Below, in pieces: positions 11,399 to 19,733 of a stretch of DNA of 64,000 bases. A program made the translations under genes and the position numbers. Source of the stretch: Streptomyces daqingensis (GTDB taxonomy: Bacteria > Actinomycetota > Actinomycetes > Streptomycetales > Streptomycetaceae); NCBI RefSeq assembly GCF_014645895.1, contig NZ_BMMP01000004.1:186001-250000 (forward strand), given 5' to 3'. Under the pieces are notes generated by a model. The model was not told the origin of the DNA, searched no databases, and saw nothing but the letters and a program-made list of their open reading frames with translations. Within the stretch, counting starts at the first letter, position 1, and each line of letters starts with the position of its first letter.

Positions 11399-11775
11399 GC
11401 CCAACTCCCCTATTACTGGCCCTTGCACGAGCCCGCACTTCACGAACCCGGGTCAGACCTCGCCCCCGGCTGGCCCCTCCCCCACGGCGGGAGCACGGGA
11501 CACACGAGCCAGGACGCGTCGACCGCGGCTGAATGTATCTGCACGGACGCCCTCTGCAACAGGTCATGAAGACGAGAAATCTAGGCAGGGGCCGAGCGGT
11601 CGAATGCCCTCAACTCCCGGGAAACCAGGGCAAGAAGGGCCAGGCATAGTGCGCCAACACGACAATTGCCGCCCCGATTTCGCGCACAACTTGTCGCGTT
11701 CTCATATGCGTCCGGCACGTGCCGGATCACTTGCGGGGCGGGGATTCCTCGCACTCTATCGCGGCCCGAGACGCG
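11399..11775. other. Non-coding region upstream of the cold-shock gene
   Basis: About 375 bp without a supported gene. It should hold the cold-shock promoter and leader (read on the minus strand). It is less GC-rich than the neighbouring coding DNA in places (around 11560-11720). No RNA motif was recognised. Confidence 0.4.
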
Positions 11776-11820
11776 GAATCGCCCCCTCCGCTTCGGACTT
11801 GTCCTGGAAGGGGGCGATTC
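11776..11820 (-). terminator. Terminator after the thrC-cysO-like operon
   Basis: A 12-bp stem (GAATCGCCCCCT with AGGGGGCGATTC) around a 21-nt loop, 53 bp beyond the stop of the minus-strand sulfur-carrier gene. Confidence 0.6.
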
Positions 11821-11872
11821 GCCGGTGCGGGTCGACGGAAGCGGCAAAGGGCCTTCACCGAGCCCTCACGAC

Positions 11873-12151
11873 TCAGCAGCCGCCCGCCACCGCCGGGATG
11901 ATCGAAACGCCCGCGCCGTCGGGCGTCGGGGTCTCGAGGCCCTGCTCGAACCGGACGTCGTCGTCGTTCACGTACACGTTGACGAAACGGCGCAGCTTGC
12001 CCGAGTCGTCCAGCACGCGGGGGCCGATGCCTGTGTGGTTCTTCTCCAGGTCGGCCAGCACCTCCGAGAGCGTCGAGCCCTCGGCGCTCACCTCCGCCTG
12101 ACCGCCGGTGTAGGTACGCAGGATGGTCGGAATACGGACGTTGACGCTCAT
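11873..12151 (-). CDS. ThiS/MoaD-like sulfur carrier protein, CysO type
   Basis: A 92-residue beta-grasp protein. SVNVRIPTILRTYTGG at the start and VNVYVNDDDVRF...SIIPAVAGG at the end match the CysO subgroup of ThiS/MoaD proteins, which carry a C-terminal thiocarboxylate for cysteine or other sulfur-containing metabolite synthesis. The ATG overlaps the thrC stop (ATGA), so the two are co-translated. The reading frame ends Gly-Gly-Cys, one residue past the normal diglycine end, so a maturation step may be needed. Confidence 0.88.
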   Translation of the reverse strand: MSVNVRIPTILRTYTGGQAEVSAEGSTLSEVLADLEKNHTGIGPRVLDDSGKLRRFVNVYVNDDDVRFEQGLETPTPDGAGVSIIPAVAGGC

Positions 12152-13452
12152 GATGCGAGACCAGCCTCTCGGAAGGAGTCCAGGTTGGGGCGGATGACCG
12201 CGGACGGCCCCGTCGTGGGAGCCACCGCGTCCAGTGTCTTCAGTCCGTCGCCCGTGTTGAGAACGACGGTGGTGAGGGACGGGTCGAGCCGGCCCTCCTC
12301 GATGAGCTTCCTCGTGACGCCGACGGTCACACCGCCCGCCGTCTCGGCGAAGACGCCCTCGGTCCGCGCCAGCAGCTTGATGGCGTCGACGATCTGCGCG
12401 TCGGTGACGTCCTCCACGGCGCCCCCCGTCCTGCGGGCGATGTCCAGCACGTAGGGGCCGTCCGCCGGATTGCCGATGGCCAGCGACTTGGCGATCGTAT
12501 CCGGGCGGACGGGACGCACGACGTCGTGCCCGTCCTTGAAGGCGCGGGAGACCGGCGAGCATCCCTCGGCCTGCGCGCCGAAGATCTTGTACGGCTTGTC
12601 CTCGACGAGCCCCAGGGCGACGAGCTCCTTCAGACCCTTGTCGATCTTGGTGAGCTGCGAGCCGGAGGCGATGGGCACGACGAGCTGGTCGGGAAGCTCC
12701 CAGCCGAGCTGCTCGCAGATCTCGTAGGCGAGGGTCTTGGAGCCCTCCGCGTAGTACGGGCGGAGGTTGACGTTGACGAAGCCCCAGCCCTCGCCGATCG
12801 GATCGCCGATGAGCTCCGAGCAGAAACGGTTCACGTCGTCGTAGGTGCCCTCGATGCCGACGAGGTCGCCGCCGTAGACCGCGGCCATGACGACCTTGCC
12901 CTGCTCCAGGTCGTGCGGGATGAACACGCACGAGCGCAGTCCCGCGCGGGCCGCCGCCGCACCGACCGCTCCCGCGAGGTTGCCCGTCGAGGAGCAGGAG
13001 AGGGTGGTGAAGCCGAAGGCGCGCGCGGCCTCCACGGCGATGGCGACGACGCGGTCCTTGAAGGAGTGCGTCGGGTTGCCGGAGTCGTCCTTGATGTGGA
13101 GGGAGCCGGTCACGCCGAGCTCGCGGGCGAGCCGGTCGGCCTTGACGAGCTTGGTGAAGCCGGGGTTGATGTTCGGCTTCGACGCGACGTCCGCCGGAAC
13201 GGGCAGCAGCGGAGCGTAGCGCCAGATGTTGTCGGGCCCGGCCTCGATCCGCTCACGGAGCCGGGCGGGGTCGCCGCCGGGGAAGTCGTATGCGATCTCC
13301 AGCGGCCCGAAACACGCCGCGCAGGCGAAGAGCGGGCCGAGCGGCAGTCGCTCCCCACATTCGCGGCAGCTGAGCGCGGCGGCGGGACCGAGCTGGACGC
13401 CCGCGTCGCCGGGAAGGGGGGTGGACTGCTCGGAAGCAGCTTGAACAGCCAT
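12148..13452 (-). CDS. thrC: Threonine synthase
   Basis: A 434-residue PLP enzyme converting O-phosphohomoserine to threonine. An N-terminal zinc-ribbon-like motif has Cys29, Cys32, Cys44 and Cys47. The PLP lysine lies in NPTHSFKDRV, and the SCSSTGNLAGAVGAAAA phosphate-binding loop and AETAGGVTVG block are present. This is the longer threonine synthase class with the N-terminal Cys motif. The ATG at 13452 is preferred over in-frame starts further upstream because conserved sequence begins just after it. It overlaps the sulfur-carrier gene. Confidence 0.93.
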   Translation of the reverse strand: MAVQAASEQSTPLPGDAGVQLGPAAALSCRECGERLPLGPLFACAACFGPLEIAYDFPGGDPARLRERIEAGPDNIWRYAPLLPVPADVASKPNINPGFTKLVKADRLARELGVTGSLHIKDDSGNPTHSFKDRVVAIAVEAARAFGFTTLSCSSTGNLAGAVGAAAARAGLRSCVFIPHDLEQGKVVMAAVYGGDLVGIEGTYDDVNRFCSELIGDPIGEGWGFVNVNLRPYYAEGSKTLAYEICEQLGWELPDQLVVPIASGSQLTKIDKGLKELVALGLVEDKPYKIFGAQAEGCSPVSRAFKDGHDVVRPVRPDTIAKSLAIGNPADGPYVLDIARRTGGAVEDVTDAQIVDAIKLLARTEGVFAETAGGVTVGVTRKLIEEGRLDPSLTTVVLNTGDGLKTLDAVAPTTGPSAVIRPNLDSFREAGLAS

Positions 13453-13795
13453 GATTCGGCGAGGCCCTTTCTCCTCATCTTCCCCGTGACGTATCTCGCC
13501 ACGAGACGGAATTGGCACCTTCCCGAGCCGGGAGCCTCGCACTGGACATCAGCTGTGACGCTGGACGCGAGACCGGCCGGAGGGTTGCCGGGGCTTCAAC
13601 GGGCCGTTCCCTCTGCCCCTCTGGATGAGCGGTATGAAGTTGTGGACGCCTTGGCGGCGGCCTGTGCGGTCAGCGGCGGGAGCCGGGCGGGACCCGGCAT
13701 GCGGACGCCGTCCGCGTTGTTCAAGACTGTAGCCGACGGACCCGGCCGTTGAGACAGCCGTCCGAACCGCGAGATGGATCACAGGGAGTGCGTGC
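13453..13795. other. Divergent promoter region, thrC and gpgS
   Basis: 343 bp between divergent genes. It must hold both promoters. I saw no convincing attenuator, threonine-rich leader peptide or riboswitch. Confidence 0.35.
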
Positions 13796-14767
13796 GTGCT
13801 GGAGGAAGTCGAGGAGTGGCTGAGGCATCGCTCCTGGTCGTGCGGCGAACGCCCGCCGGCGGCGCTGGCGGCTGCGAAGCACGCTTCGGGCAGCCGCGTG
13901 AGCGTGGTCCTGCCGGCACTCGACGAGGAGCGGACCGTCGGGGAGATCGTCTCGGTGATCCGCAGTGAGCTGATGGCGCCGGCGCTGCCCGTCCCCCTCG
14001 TGGACGAGCTGGTGGTGATGGACTCGGGTTCGTCCGACCGCACCGCGCGGGTGGCCGAGGACGCGGGCGCGACGGTCGTGCACCGCGACGACGTGCTGCC
14101 GCGGCTGCCGGCGCTGCCCGGCAAGGGCGAGGTGCTGTGGCGTTCGCTGCTGGTGACGAGCGGCGACGTCGTCTGCTTCGTCGACGCCGACCTGCGGGAC
14201 TTCTCCGCCCGCTTCGTCTCCGGCATCGTCGGACCGCTGCTCACCGAACCGCGGCTCCAGCTCGTCAAGGCGATGTACGACCGGCCGCTGGGCGGCGACC
14301 CCTCGGGCGGCGGCCGGGTGACGGAGCTCGTCGCCCGCCCGCTGCTGAACCTCCACTGGCCACGGCTGGCGGGTTTCGTCCAGCCCCTCGGCGGCGAGTA
14401 CGCGGCACGGCGCACCCTGCTGGAGGAGCTGCCCTTCCCCGTCGGTTACGGCGTGGAACTGGGGCTGCTCGTCGACGCGTTGCACGCCGCCGGGCTCGAC
14501 GCGCTCGGCCAGGTCGACGTCGGCGTGCGCCACCACAGGCATCAGGACGGGCAGGCGCTGGGACGGATGGCCGCGGCGATCCACCACACGGCGCAGGTGC
14601 GGCTGGCCCGCGGCAGCCGGCCTGCCCACCCGACGCTCACGCAGTTCGAACGGGTCGGCGACGGCACAGGGTTCGGGGGCTTCGCGCCGCGCAGCCACGC
14701 CGTGGACACCGTGGAGCGTCCGCCGATGCGTGAGATCCCGGAGTACGCGGCCCGGCGTGCGGCGTAG
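13796..14767 (+). CDS. gpgS: Glucosyl-3-phosphoglycerate synthase
   Basis: A 323-residue glycosyltransferase of the GpgS (GT81) type. It transfers glucose from NDP-glucose to 3-phosphoglycerate, the first step to glucosylglycerate and related actinobacterial polysaccharides. The nucleotide-sugar region is VSVVLPALDEERTVGEIV, the metal-binding motif is CFVDADLRD, and the acceptor region LAGFVQPLGGEYAARR is typical. The start is GTG. It is followed by otsA 76 bp downstream; both make compatible-solute precursors. Confidence 0.88.
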   Translation: MLEEVEEWLRHRSWSCGERPPAALAAAKHASGSRVSVVLPALDEERTVGEIVSVIRSELMAPALPVPLVDELVVMDSGSSDRTARVAEDAGATVVHRDDVLPRLPALPGKGEVLWRSLLVTSGDVVCFVDADLRDFSARFVSGIVGPLLTEPRLQLVKAMYDRPLGGDPSGGGRVTELVARPLLNLHWPRLAGFVQPLGGEYAARRTLLEELPFPVGYGVELGLLVDALHAAGLDALGQVDVGVRHHRHQDGQALGRMAAAIHHTAQVRLARGSRPAHPTLTQFERVGDGTGFGGFAPRSHAVDTVERPPMREIPEYAARRAA

Positions 14768-14843
14768 TGGCGCGGCGGAGGGCGGGCGCCACGCGCGGCG
14801 CATGTCACGTTTGCGTGGATCTGGACGGGGCTAAGCTCCGGCC

Positions 14844-16349
14844 ATGGCTGCCGACAGCTCCGCCCAGCAGGGAAACGCCCAGGCCCGCGTCCTCGTCGCC
14901 TCCAACCGCGGGCCCGTCTCGTACGCGAAGGCCGAGGACGGCTCACTGTCCGTCAAGCGGGGCGGCGGAGGGCTCGTCTCGGGGCTGTCCGCGATCAGCG
15001 CGGAGAGCACGGGAGGCGACGGGGGCGGAGCGGTCTGGGTGTGCGCCGCCCTGGGCGACGGCGACCGCGAGGCGGCGCGCCGCTTCGCGGGCAGGCTGGA
15101 CCCCGCTGACACCGGCGGACAGTCCGTGCGCATGCTGGAGATCCCGGCCGGCGACTTCGCCGACGCCTACAACGGGGTCGCCAACTCGGTGCTCTGGTTC
15201 GTGAACCACCTGCTGTACCAGACGCCCCTCGAACCGTCCTTCGACACGGAGTTCGAGCGGCAGTGGGGGGCGTACGAGCGCTACAACCGCGCCTTCGCCG
15301 ACGCGCTCGCGGCGGAGGCCGCCGAGAACGCCACGGTGATGGTGCAGGACTACCACCTCACGCTCGTCCCCGGCCTGCTGCGCCGCCTCCGGCCGGACCT
15401 GCGCATCGGGCACTTCTCGCACACCCCCTGGGCACCGCCGGACTACTACCGGATGCTGCCCGACGCCGTCGGCGCCGAAGTGCTGCGCGGCATCCTCGGG
15501 GCGGACCGCGCCGCGTTCCTCACCCGGCGCTGGGCGGGAGCCTTCGCCGACTGCTGCGAGCGGCTGCTCGGCGCGGACGTCCGCACGGACGAGCCCACCG
15601 GCGAACTCCTCGTCACGCTGGAAGGCCGCACGACCCGGCTCGGAGTGCACGGCCTCGGCGCGGACGCCGAATTCCTGCGGGAGCGCGCCAACCGCGAAGA
15701 CGTCTACGACCGGATCGCGTCGCTGCGCGAGGAGATCGGCACCGGACCGGACGGGGAGGCGCGGCGGGCGCTCGTACGCGTCGACCGCACCGAGCTGTCC
15801 AAGAACATCGTGCGCGGACTGCACGCCTACCGCCGCCTCCTCGACGACCACCCCGAGTGGCGCGAACGCGTCGTGCACCTCGCGCTGGCCTACCCGTCCC
15901 GGCAGGACCTTGCCGTCTACCGCGACTACATGGACGAGGTGTCCCGCGTCGCCGACGAGATCAACTCGGCCTACGGAACGGACAGCTGGACGCCCGTCGT
16001 GCTGTTCCTCAAGGACGACTTCGCGCGTTCCCTCGCCGCCTACCGGCTCGCCGACGTGGCGCTGGTCAACCCGATCCGGGACGGCATGAACCTCGTGGCG
16101 AAGGAGGTGCCCGTCGTCTCCGACGAGGGCTGCGCGCTCGTGCTCTCGCGGGAGGCGGGAGCGTACGAGGAGATGGGCGGGGACGCCCTGGTGGTCAATC
16201 CGTACGACATCGCGGACACCGCACGCGCCCTGCACGAGGGCCTCACGATGGAGCCCTCCGAGCGCACGGAGCGCACCCGGCGGCTCGCCTCGGCGGCCAC
16301 GGCGCTGCCGCCCGACCGCTGGTTCCTCGACCAACTGCACGCGCTCTAG
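14844..16349 (+). CDS. otsA: Trehalose-6-phosphate synthase
   Basis: A 501-residue GT20 glycosyltransferase making trehalose 6-phosphate from NDP-glucose and glucose 6-phosphate. Motifs include VASNRGPVSYA at the N-terminus, VQDYHLTLVPGLLR, FSHTPWAPPDYYRMLP, RVDRTELSKNI and NPIRDGMNLVAKE. Its TAG stop is part of the left end of a 177-bp foldback element, so the last codon lies exactly at an insertion point. otsB lies beyond that element on the other strand. Confidence 0.92.
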   Translation: MAADSSAQQGNAQARVLVASNRGPVSYAKAEDGSLSVKRGGGGLVSGLSAISAESTGGDGGGAVWVCAALGDGDREAARRFAGRLDPADTGGQSVRMLEIPAGDFADAYNGVANSVLWFVNHLLYQTPLEPSFDTEFERQWGAYERYNRAFADALAAEAAENATVMVQDYHLTLVPGLLRRLRPDLRIGHFSHTPWAPPDYYRMLPDAVGAEVLRGILGADRAAFLTRRWAGAFADCCERLLGADVRTDEPTGELLVTLEGRTTRLGVHGLGADAEFLRERANREDVYDRIASLREEIGTGPDGEARRALVRVDRTELSKNIVRGLHAYRRLLDDHPEWRERVVHLALAYPSRQDLAVYRDYMDEVSRVADEINSAYGTDSWTPVVLFLKDDFARSLAAYRLADVALVNPIRDGMNLVAKEVPVVSDEGCALVLSREAGAYEEMGGDALVVNPYDIADTARALHEGLTMEPSERTERTRRLASAATALPPDRWFLDQLHAL

Positions 16350-16523
16350 GGGCTGTCTGACAAATGGCGCCGTTCGCCCGGAGGGCGGGGCTCGCGTCGT
16401 CTGGTGCGTGCGGATGCAAGGCGGAGGTCCGTCCTCGTAGTGGGCTACTCGGTCGGTCCGACAACGCAGCAGACGTGCGTGCCAGGCGGCGCGAGCCAGG
16501 CGCCATTTGTCAGACAGGCCCTA
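16347..16523. mobile_element. MITE-like foldback element, copy 1 (177 bp)
   Basis: Terminal inverted repeats of about 23 bp with one mismatch, each containing CTGTCTGACAAATGGCGCC, at 16349-16371 and 16499-16521. They are flanked by TA on both sides. A second, inner pair of complementary segments (GGCTCGCG and CGCGAGCC) extends the foldback. There is no coding capacity. Length and ends match the element at 24354-24530. The left TA plus the following G form the otsA stop codon. Confidence 0.85.
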
Positions 16524-16547
16524 AGGCGCGTCAGGCCCTCTCGCGGG

Positions 16548-17402
16548 TTACGCTCCGCCGTCGAGGGAGGCGCGCAGCGACTCCAGGAGCCGGACCACGC
16601 CGGACGGACCGTCGACGACGATGTCGGCCCGGTCGGCGACCTCCGGGACGCTCTCGCCCGTCTCACCGCCGCCGCTGCACACCAGCAGGCCGGGCACGCC
16701 CTCGCCGCGCAGCTTCTCCACGGCGCCGAACGCGGCCAGGTCGCCCAGGTCGTCGCCGCCGTACAGCACCGCGCCGCCGCCGGCCTCGCGCACGTACGCC
16801 TCGAGCGCCGCGCCCTTGTCGGCGCCCGGGGCACGCAGCTCCAGGACCATGCGGCCGGGTTCGACGAGCAGGCCGTGCCGCTCTGCCAGCGCCCGCAGCG
16901 GGCCGCTCAGGAGGGCGAACGCGGCGGCCGGATCGTCGGTGCGCCGCGTGTGCACGGCGACGGCCCTGCCCTTGTCCTCGACGGCCGTGCCGGGGGGTGC
17001 CCCCGACTCCCGCAGCAGACCCGGCAGTTCGGTCCGTACGGCCGCGACGCCGGGCGGCTGGGGTGCCGCGGTGACCGAGCCGGTGGCGGCGTCCCAGCGC
17101 TCCGCCCCGTACGCGCCGAGGACGGTGAGGTGTTCGAGGCCCGCGACGCCTTCGAGCCCCGCGTAGCGCACGGCGTCCGCCGCCGGGCGCCCCGTGACGA
17201 CCACCACCGCGCACAGCCGCGGCGCGAGGCCGGACAGCGCGGGAACGGCGCCGGGATGGGCGCGGGCGTCACGGGGGTCGGGGACGATGGGCGCCAGCGT
17301 GCCGTCGAAGTCGAGAGCGACGACGGCACGCCCGGGGTCGGCCGTGATCGCGTCGAGGCCCTCGCGTCCCGCGGTGGTACGGGGGGTGGGTAGGGCTGCC
17401 AT
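16548..17402 (-). CDS. otsB: Trehalose-6-phosphate phosphatase
   Basis: A 284-residue HAD-family phosphatase. The nucleophile motif is ALDFDGTLAPIVPDP, motif II is VVVTGRP, the cap domain follows, and GADKGAALEAY with YGGDDLGDLAAF gives motifs III and IV. It dephosphorylates trehalose 6-phosphate to trehalose. It converges on otsA, with the foldback element between them. Confidence 0.92.
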   Translation of the reverse strand: MAALPTPRTTAGREGLDAITADPGRAVVALDFDGTLAPIVPDPRDARAHPGAVPALSGLAPRLCAVVVVTGRPAADAVRYAGLEGVAGLEHLTVLGAYGAERWDAATGSVTAAPQPPGVAAVRTELPGLLRESGAPPGTAVEDKGRAVAVHTRRTDDPAAAFALLSGPLRALAERHGLLVEPGRMVLELRAPGADKGAALEAYVREAGGGAVLYGGDDLGDLAAFGAVEKLRGEGVPGLLVCSGGGETGESVPEVADRADIVVDGPSGVVRLLESLRASLDGGA

Positions 17403-17532
17403 GGTGCGAGCCTATCGGCAGCTCAGGGGCGCGGCGGTATGGCTGCGTCCCCGGTCCCGCCGCGCCGTCCGTGTTCCGTCGTGTCGCCGTGCCGTCCGTG
17501 TCGCGCTGTGCCGCCGAGGCAGCGGGAACGCC

Positions 17533-17877
17533 TTAGCGGCGCGCGCGTTGCTCCTCGCGTCTGCGCAGGAGGCGGTTGACGGTCACGGGGTCGTGGGCGA
17601 GGGCGTTCCGGTCGTCGAGCAGGGCGTTGAGGAGCTGGTAGTAGCGGGTGGGCGACATGTCCAACTGCTCGCGTATCGCGCGCTCTTTGACGCCGGGGCC
17701 GCTCCAGCCGCGGCGTTCCAGGGCGAGTACGGCGACGTCGCGCGCCGAGAGGCCGTGCGGCAGAGCGCGCTCGACGGGCCCGGCGGCCGCCTCGTCAGCC
17801 GCCGGCTTTCCGGGAGGACGCTCCCCGGAAGGCCGCTCCTCCGAGGCCACCTCCGGACCGTCCTCTTCGGCGCTCAT
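17533..17877 (-). CDS. DUF3263 protein
   Basis: A 114-residue protein. The N-terminal 40 residues are acidic and disordered. Residues 43-105 (LSARDVAVLALERRGWSGPGVKERAIREQL...TRYYQLLNALLDD) match the actinobacterial DUF3263 domain, with a helical, HTH-like look (SPTRYYQLLN). Its function is unknown; a DNA-binding role is plausible. Confidence 0.85.
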   Translation of the reverse strand: MSAEEDGPEVASEERPSGERPPGKPAADEAAAGPVERALPHGLSARDVAVLALERRGWSGPGVKERAIREQLDMSPTRYYQLLNALLDDRNALAHDPVTVNRLLRRREEQRARR

Positions 17878-17943
17878 CCGTCCAATCTAACTCCCGGTCC
17901 GGACACGGCCGTCGGCCGTGCGGGCCCGCGCTGCCGCCAGGCC

Positions 17944-18138
17944 TGGGGCACGTCGTGTGGATCTTCGCGGGCTCGCGACGCCCAGCACGCCCGTCTGCTG
18001 CGTTGCCGGAGTCGCCCGAGTACTCCCCTGGCCTTCGGCATGGGGGGGGACCCCAAGTACGAGGGCGATCCTCCGCCTGGCGATGCACCGCGTCCAGCGC
18101 CCCGGGCTGATCGACGAAGAACCAAACGACGCACCCTA
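17944..18138. mobile_element. Third foldback element, diverged family (195 bp)
   Basis: The ends are imperfect inverted repeats: CACGTCGTGTGGATCTTCG on the left and, read from the other end, TGCGTCGTTTGGTTCTTCG. The interior shares CAACGCAGCAGACG and a GGCGGAGG block with the 177-bp elements. The right end starts with TA that is part of the TAG stop of the solute-binding gene; the left flank reads TG instead of TA. No open reading frame is credible. Confidence 0.65.
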
Positions 18139-19419
18139 GCGCGCCCGCGTCGCGGAGTCCTGGGCCTCCGCCTTCCGCTGGATGACGCCCAGCACGGCCG
18201 CCGGGTCCGCTCCCCGTTCGAGCACGTTCCCCACGGACGTCTTGAGTTCGCGGCTGACCCGGGCCCACGAGACCTTGCCCACGGGGTAGAACTCCGCGCC
18301 GGGCAGCTGGTCCTGGAACCGGCGCAGCCGCTTGTGCTCGGGCGCCGCCCGCATCCGCTCGTTCGCGGAGGTCGTCACGGGGAGCAGGTCGTACCGGTCG
18401 ACGAAGGTGTAGTGGTTCCTCTCCTCGAAGACGAACTCCAGGAACCTTCCCGCCTCTTCACGGCGGCCGCCCTGCTTGAACGCGATGATCCAGTCGGCGA
18501 CGCCGAGCGTGGTGTCGGCCGGACCCTCGTCGCCCGGCAGGACCGCGGTGCCGTAGTCCACCCCGCTCGCGGCGGCTTCCTTCATCAGCTTGGGGTGGCC
18601 GTTGAGCATCCCGACCCGGCCCCTGGTGAAGGCGTCGAACACGTCCTGCCGGTCGGTGCTTCCCGGGGAGCGGTTGGTCAGCCCCCTGCCGACGAGGTTC
18701 TGCCGCATCCACTCGAAGGTCCTGATGTTGGCCGGGGCGTCGATGGTCCAGGACCCGGCCTTGTCGGTGTAGCCGCCTCCGCCGCCGAGGACCCACATCA
18801 GCGCCTCGGCCGGCGCCTCCTCCCGGCCGAGCGGGAGCCCGTACGGAACACGCACCCCGGCGGCCTTCAACCGCCTGGCCGTGCGCACCAGTCGGCCCCA
18901 GTCGCGGGGTGGCTTCGACGGGTCCAGACCGGCCTTGGCGAAGAGCTTCCGGTTGTAGAAGAGGAGCCTGGTGCTGGCGGCGAACGGCAGGCCGTACTGC
19001 ACCCGCTCCACCTTGCCGGCTTCGGCCAGGCGCGGGAGGAAGTCGGCCTGCACGGGTATGGAGAGCAGCTCGTCGGCGCTGTAGAGCTTGCCGCCGGCGG
19101 CGAAGTCCGCGTAGGAGCCGAGCTGGGCGATGTCGGGGGCGCGTCCCTCCGCGACCATCGCGGCCACCTTCTTGTCCACGTCCTTCCAGTCGAGGACGGT
19201 GACGTCGACGGTGACGCCCGGGTACCGCTGGCTGAACTTGCGGACGAGCGCGTCCCAGTAGCCCTGGGTGCTGTTGCCGCGGCGGGGGTCGCCGTAGTCG
19301 GCGGCGACCATCCTCAGAGTGACGCTCTCCGCGCTCGCCCCGGCACCGCATCCGGAAGCCGCCAGGCCGCTGCCCGTCGCCCCCGCCGCCGCCATGCCCA
19401 GAAAGCTCCGACGCTTCAC
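18136..19419 (-). CDS. ABC transporter extracellular sugar-binding lipoprotein
   Basis: A 427-residue family-1 solute-binding protein. VKRRSFLGMAAAGATGSGLA is a twin-arginine-like signal (KRRSFL) ending in a lipobox LAASGC. The mature part has the usual family pattern (YWDALVRKFSQRYPGVTVDV, FLEFVFEERN). The GTG at 19419 follows GAGGGGG and fits the signal peptide best. No permease genes are adjacent, so it may serve a permease elsewhere. Its position beside nagK-nagA suggests an aminosugar or oligosaccharide ligand, unproven. Its TAG stop abuts a foldback element. Confidence 0.87.
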   Translation of the reverse strand: MKRRSFLGMAAAGATGSGLAASGCGAGASAESVTLRMVAADYGDPRRGNSTQGYWDALVRKFSQRYPGVTVDVTVLDWKDVDKKVAAMVAEGRAPDIAQLGSYADFAAGGKLYSADELLSIPVQADFLPRLAEAGKVERVQYGLPFAASTRLLFYNRKLFAKAGLDPSKPPRDWGRLVRTARRLKAAGVRVPYGLPLGREEAPAEALMWVLGGGGGYTDKAGSWTIDAPANIRTFEWMRQNLVGRGLTNRSPGSTDRQDVFDAFTRGRVGMLNGHPKLMKEAAASGVDYGTAVLPGDEGPADTTLGVADWIIAFKQGGRREEAGRFLEFVFEERNHYTFVDRYDLLPVTTSANERMRAAPEHKRLRRFQDQLPGAEFYPVGKVSWARVSRELKTSVGNVLERGADPAAVLGVIQRKAEAQDSATRAR

Positions 19420-19690
19420 AGCAACTACCCCCTCACAGCAGATGACCCGCTCCGGCCGGGCGCCCTGCCCCGTTTCTCCGGCCGGCCGGGCACGCACGGG
19501 AGAGGAGTCTTCCGCCCGCACCGCCGAAGGTCTATGCCATTCCTCATATCACTTTCGCAACAGTCGTCCCTTCTTCCGCCTTCTTCACCCTATGCATGAC
19601 GCCGCGTCACGGGACGCAGTACATGTCCGTCCCGTCCACCCCTCCCGCGCGCCCCTCGCGCCACCTGCGAAAAACCCGAGAGATATCGCG

Positions 19691-19706
19691 AGTGGACTAG
19701 ACCTGT
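19691..19706 (+). promoter_or_regulatory. DasR-type operator (dre site)
   Basis: AGTGGACTAGACCTGT lies 28 bp before the kinase start. It is a close match to the DasR responsive element, whose core is TGGTCTAGACCA. DasR is the GlcNAc-responsive GntR repressor of Streptomyces and is known to control nagK-nagA. Confidence 0.75.
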
Positions 19707-19733
19707 TGGCGTCCATCGGGCGACACTGATCCC

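Noticed and set aside
17194..19599. 801-residue plus-strand frame across otsB, DUF3263 and the solute-binding gene
   Set aside because: It runs antisense to three well-supported genes and through a non-coding foldback element.
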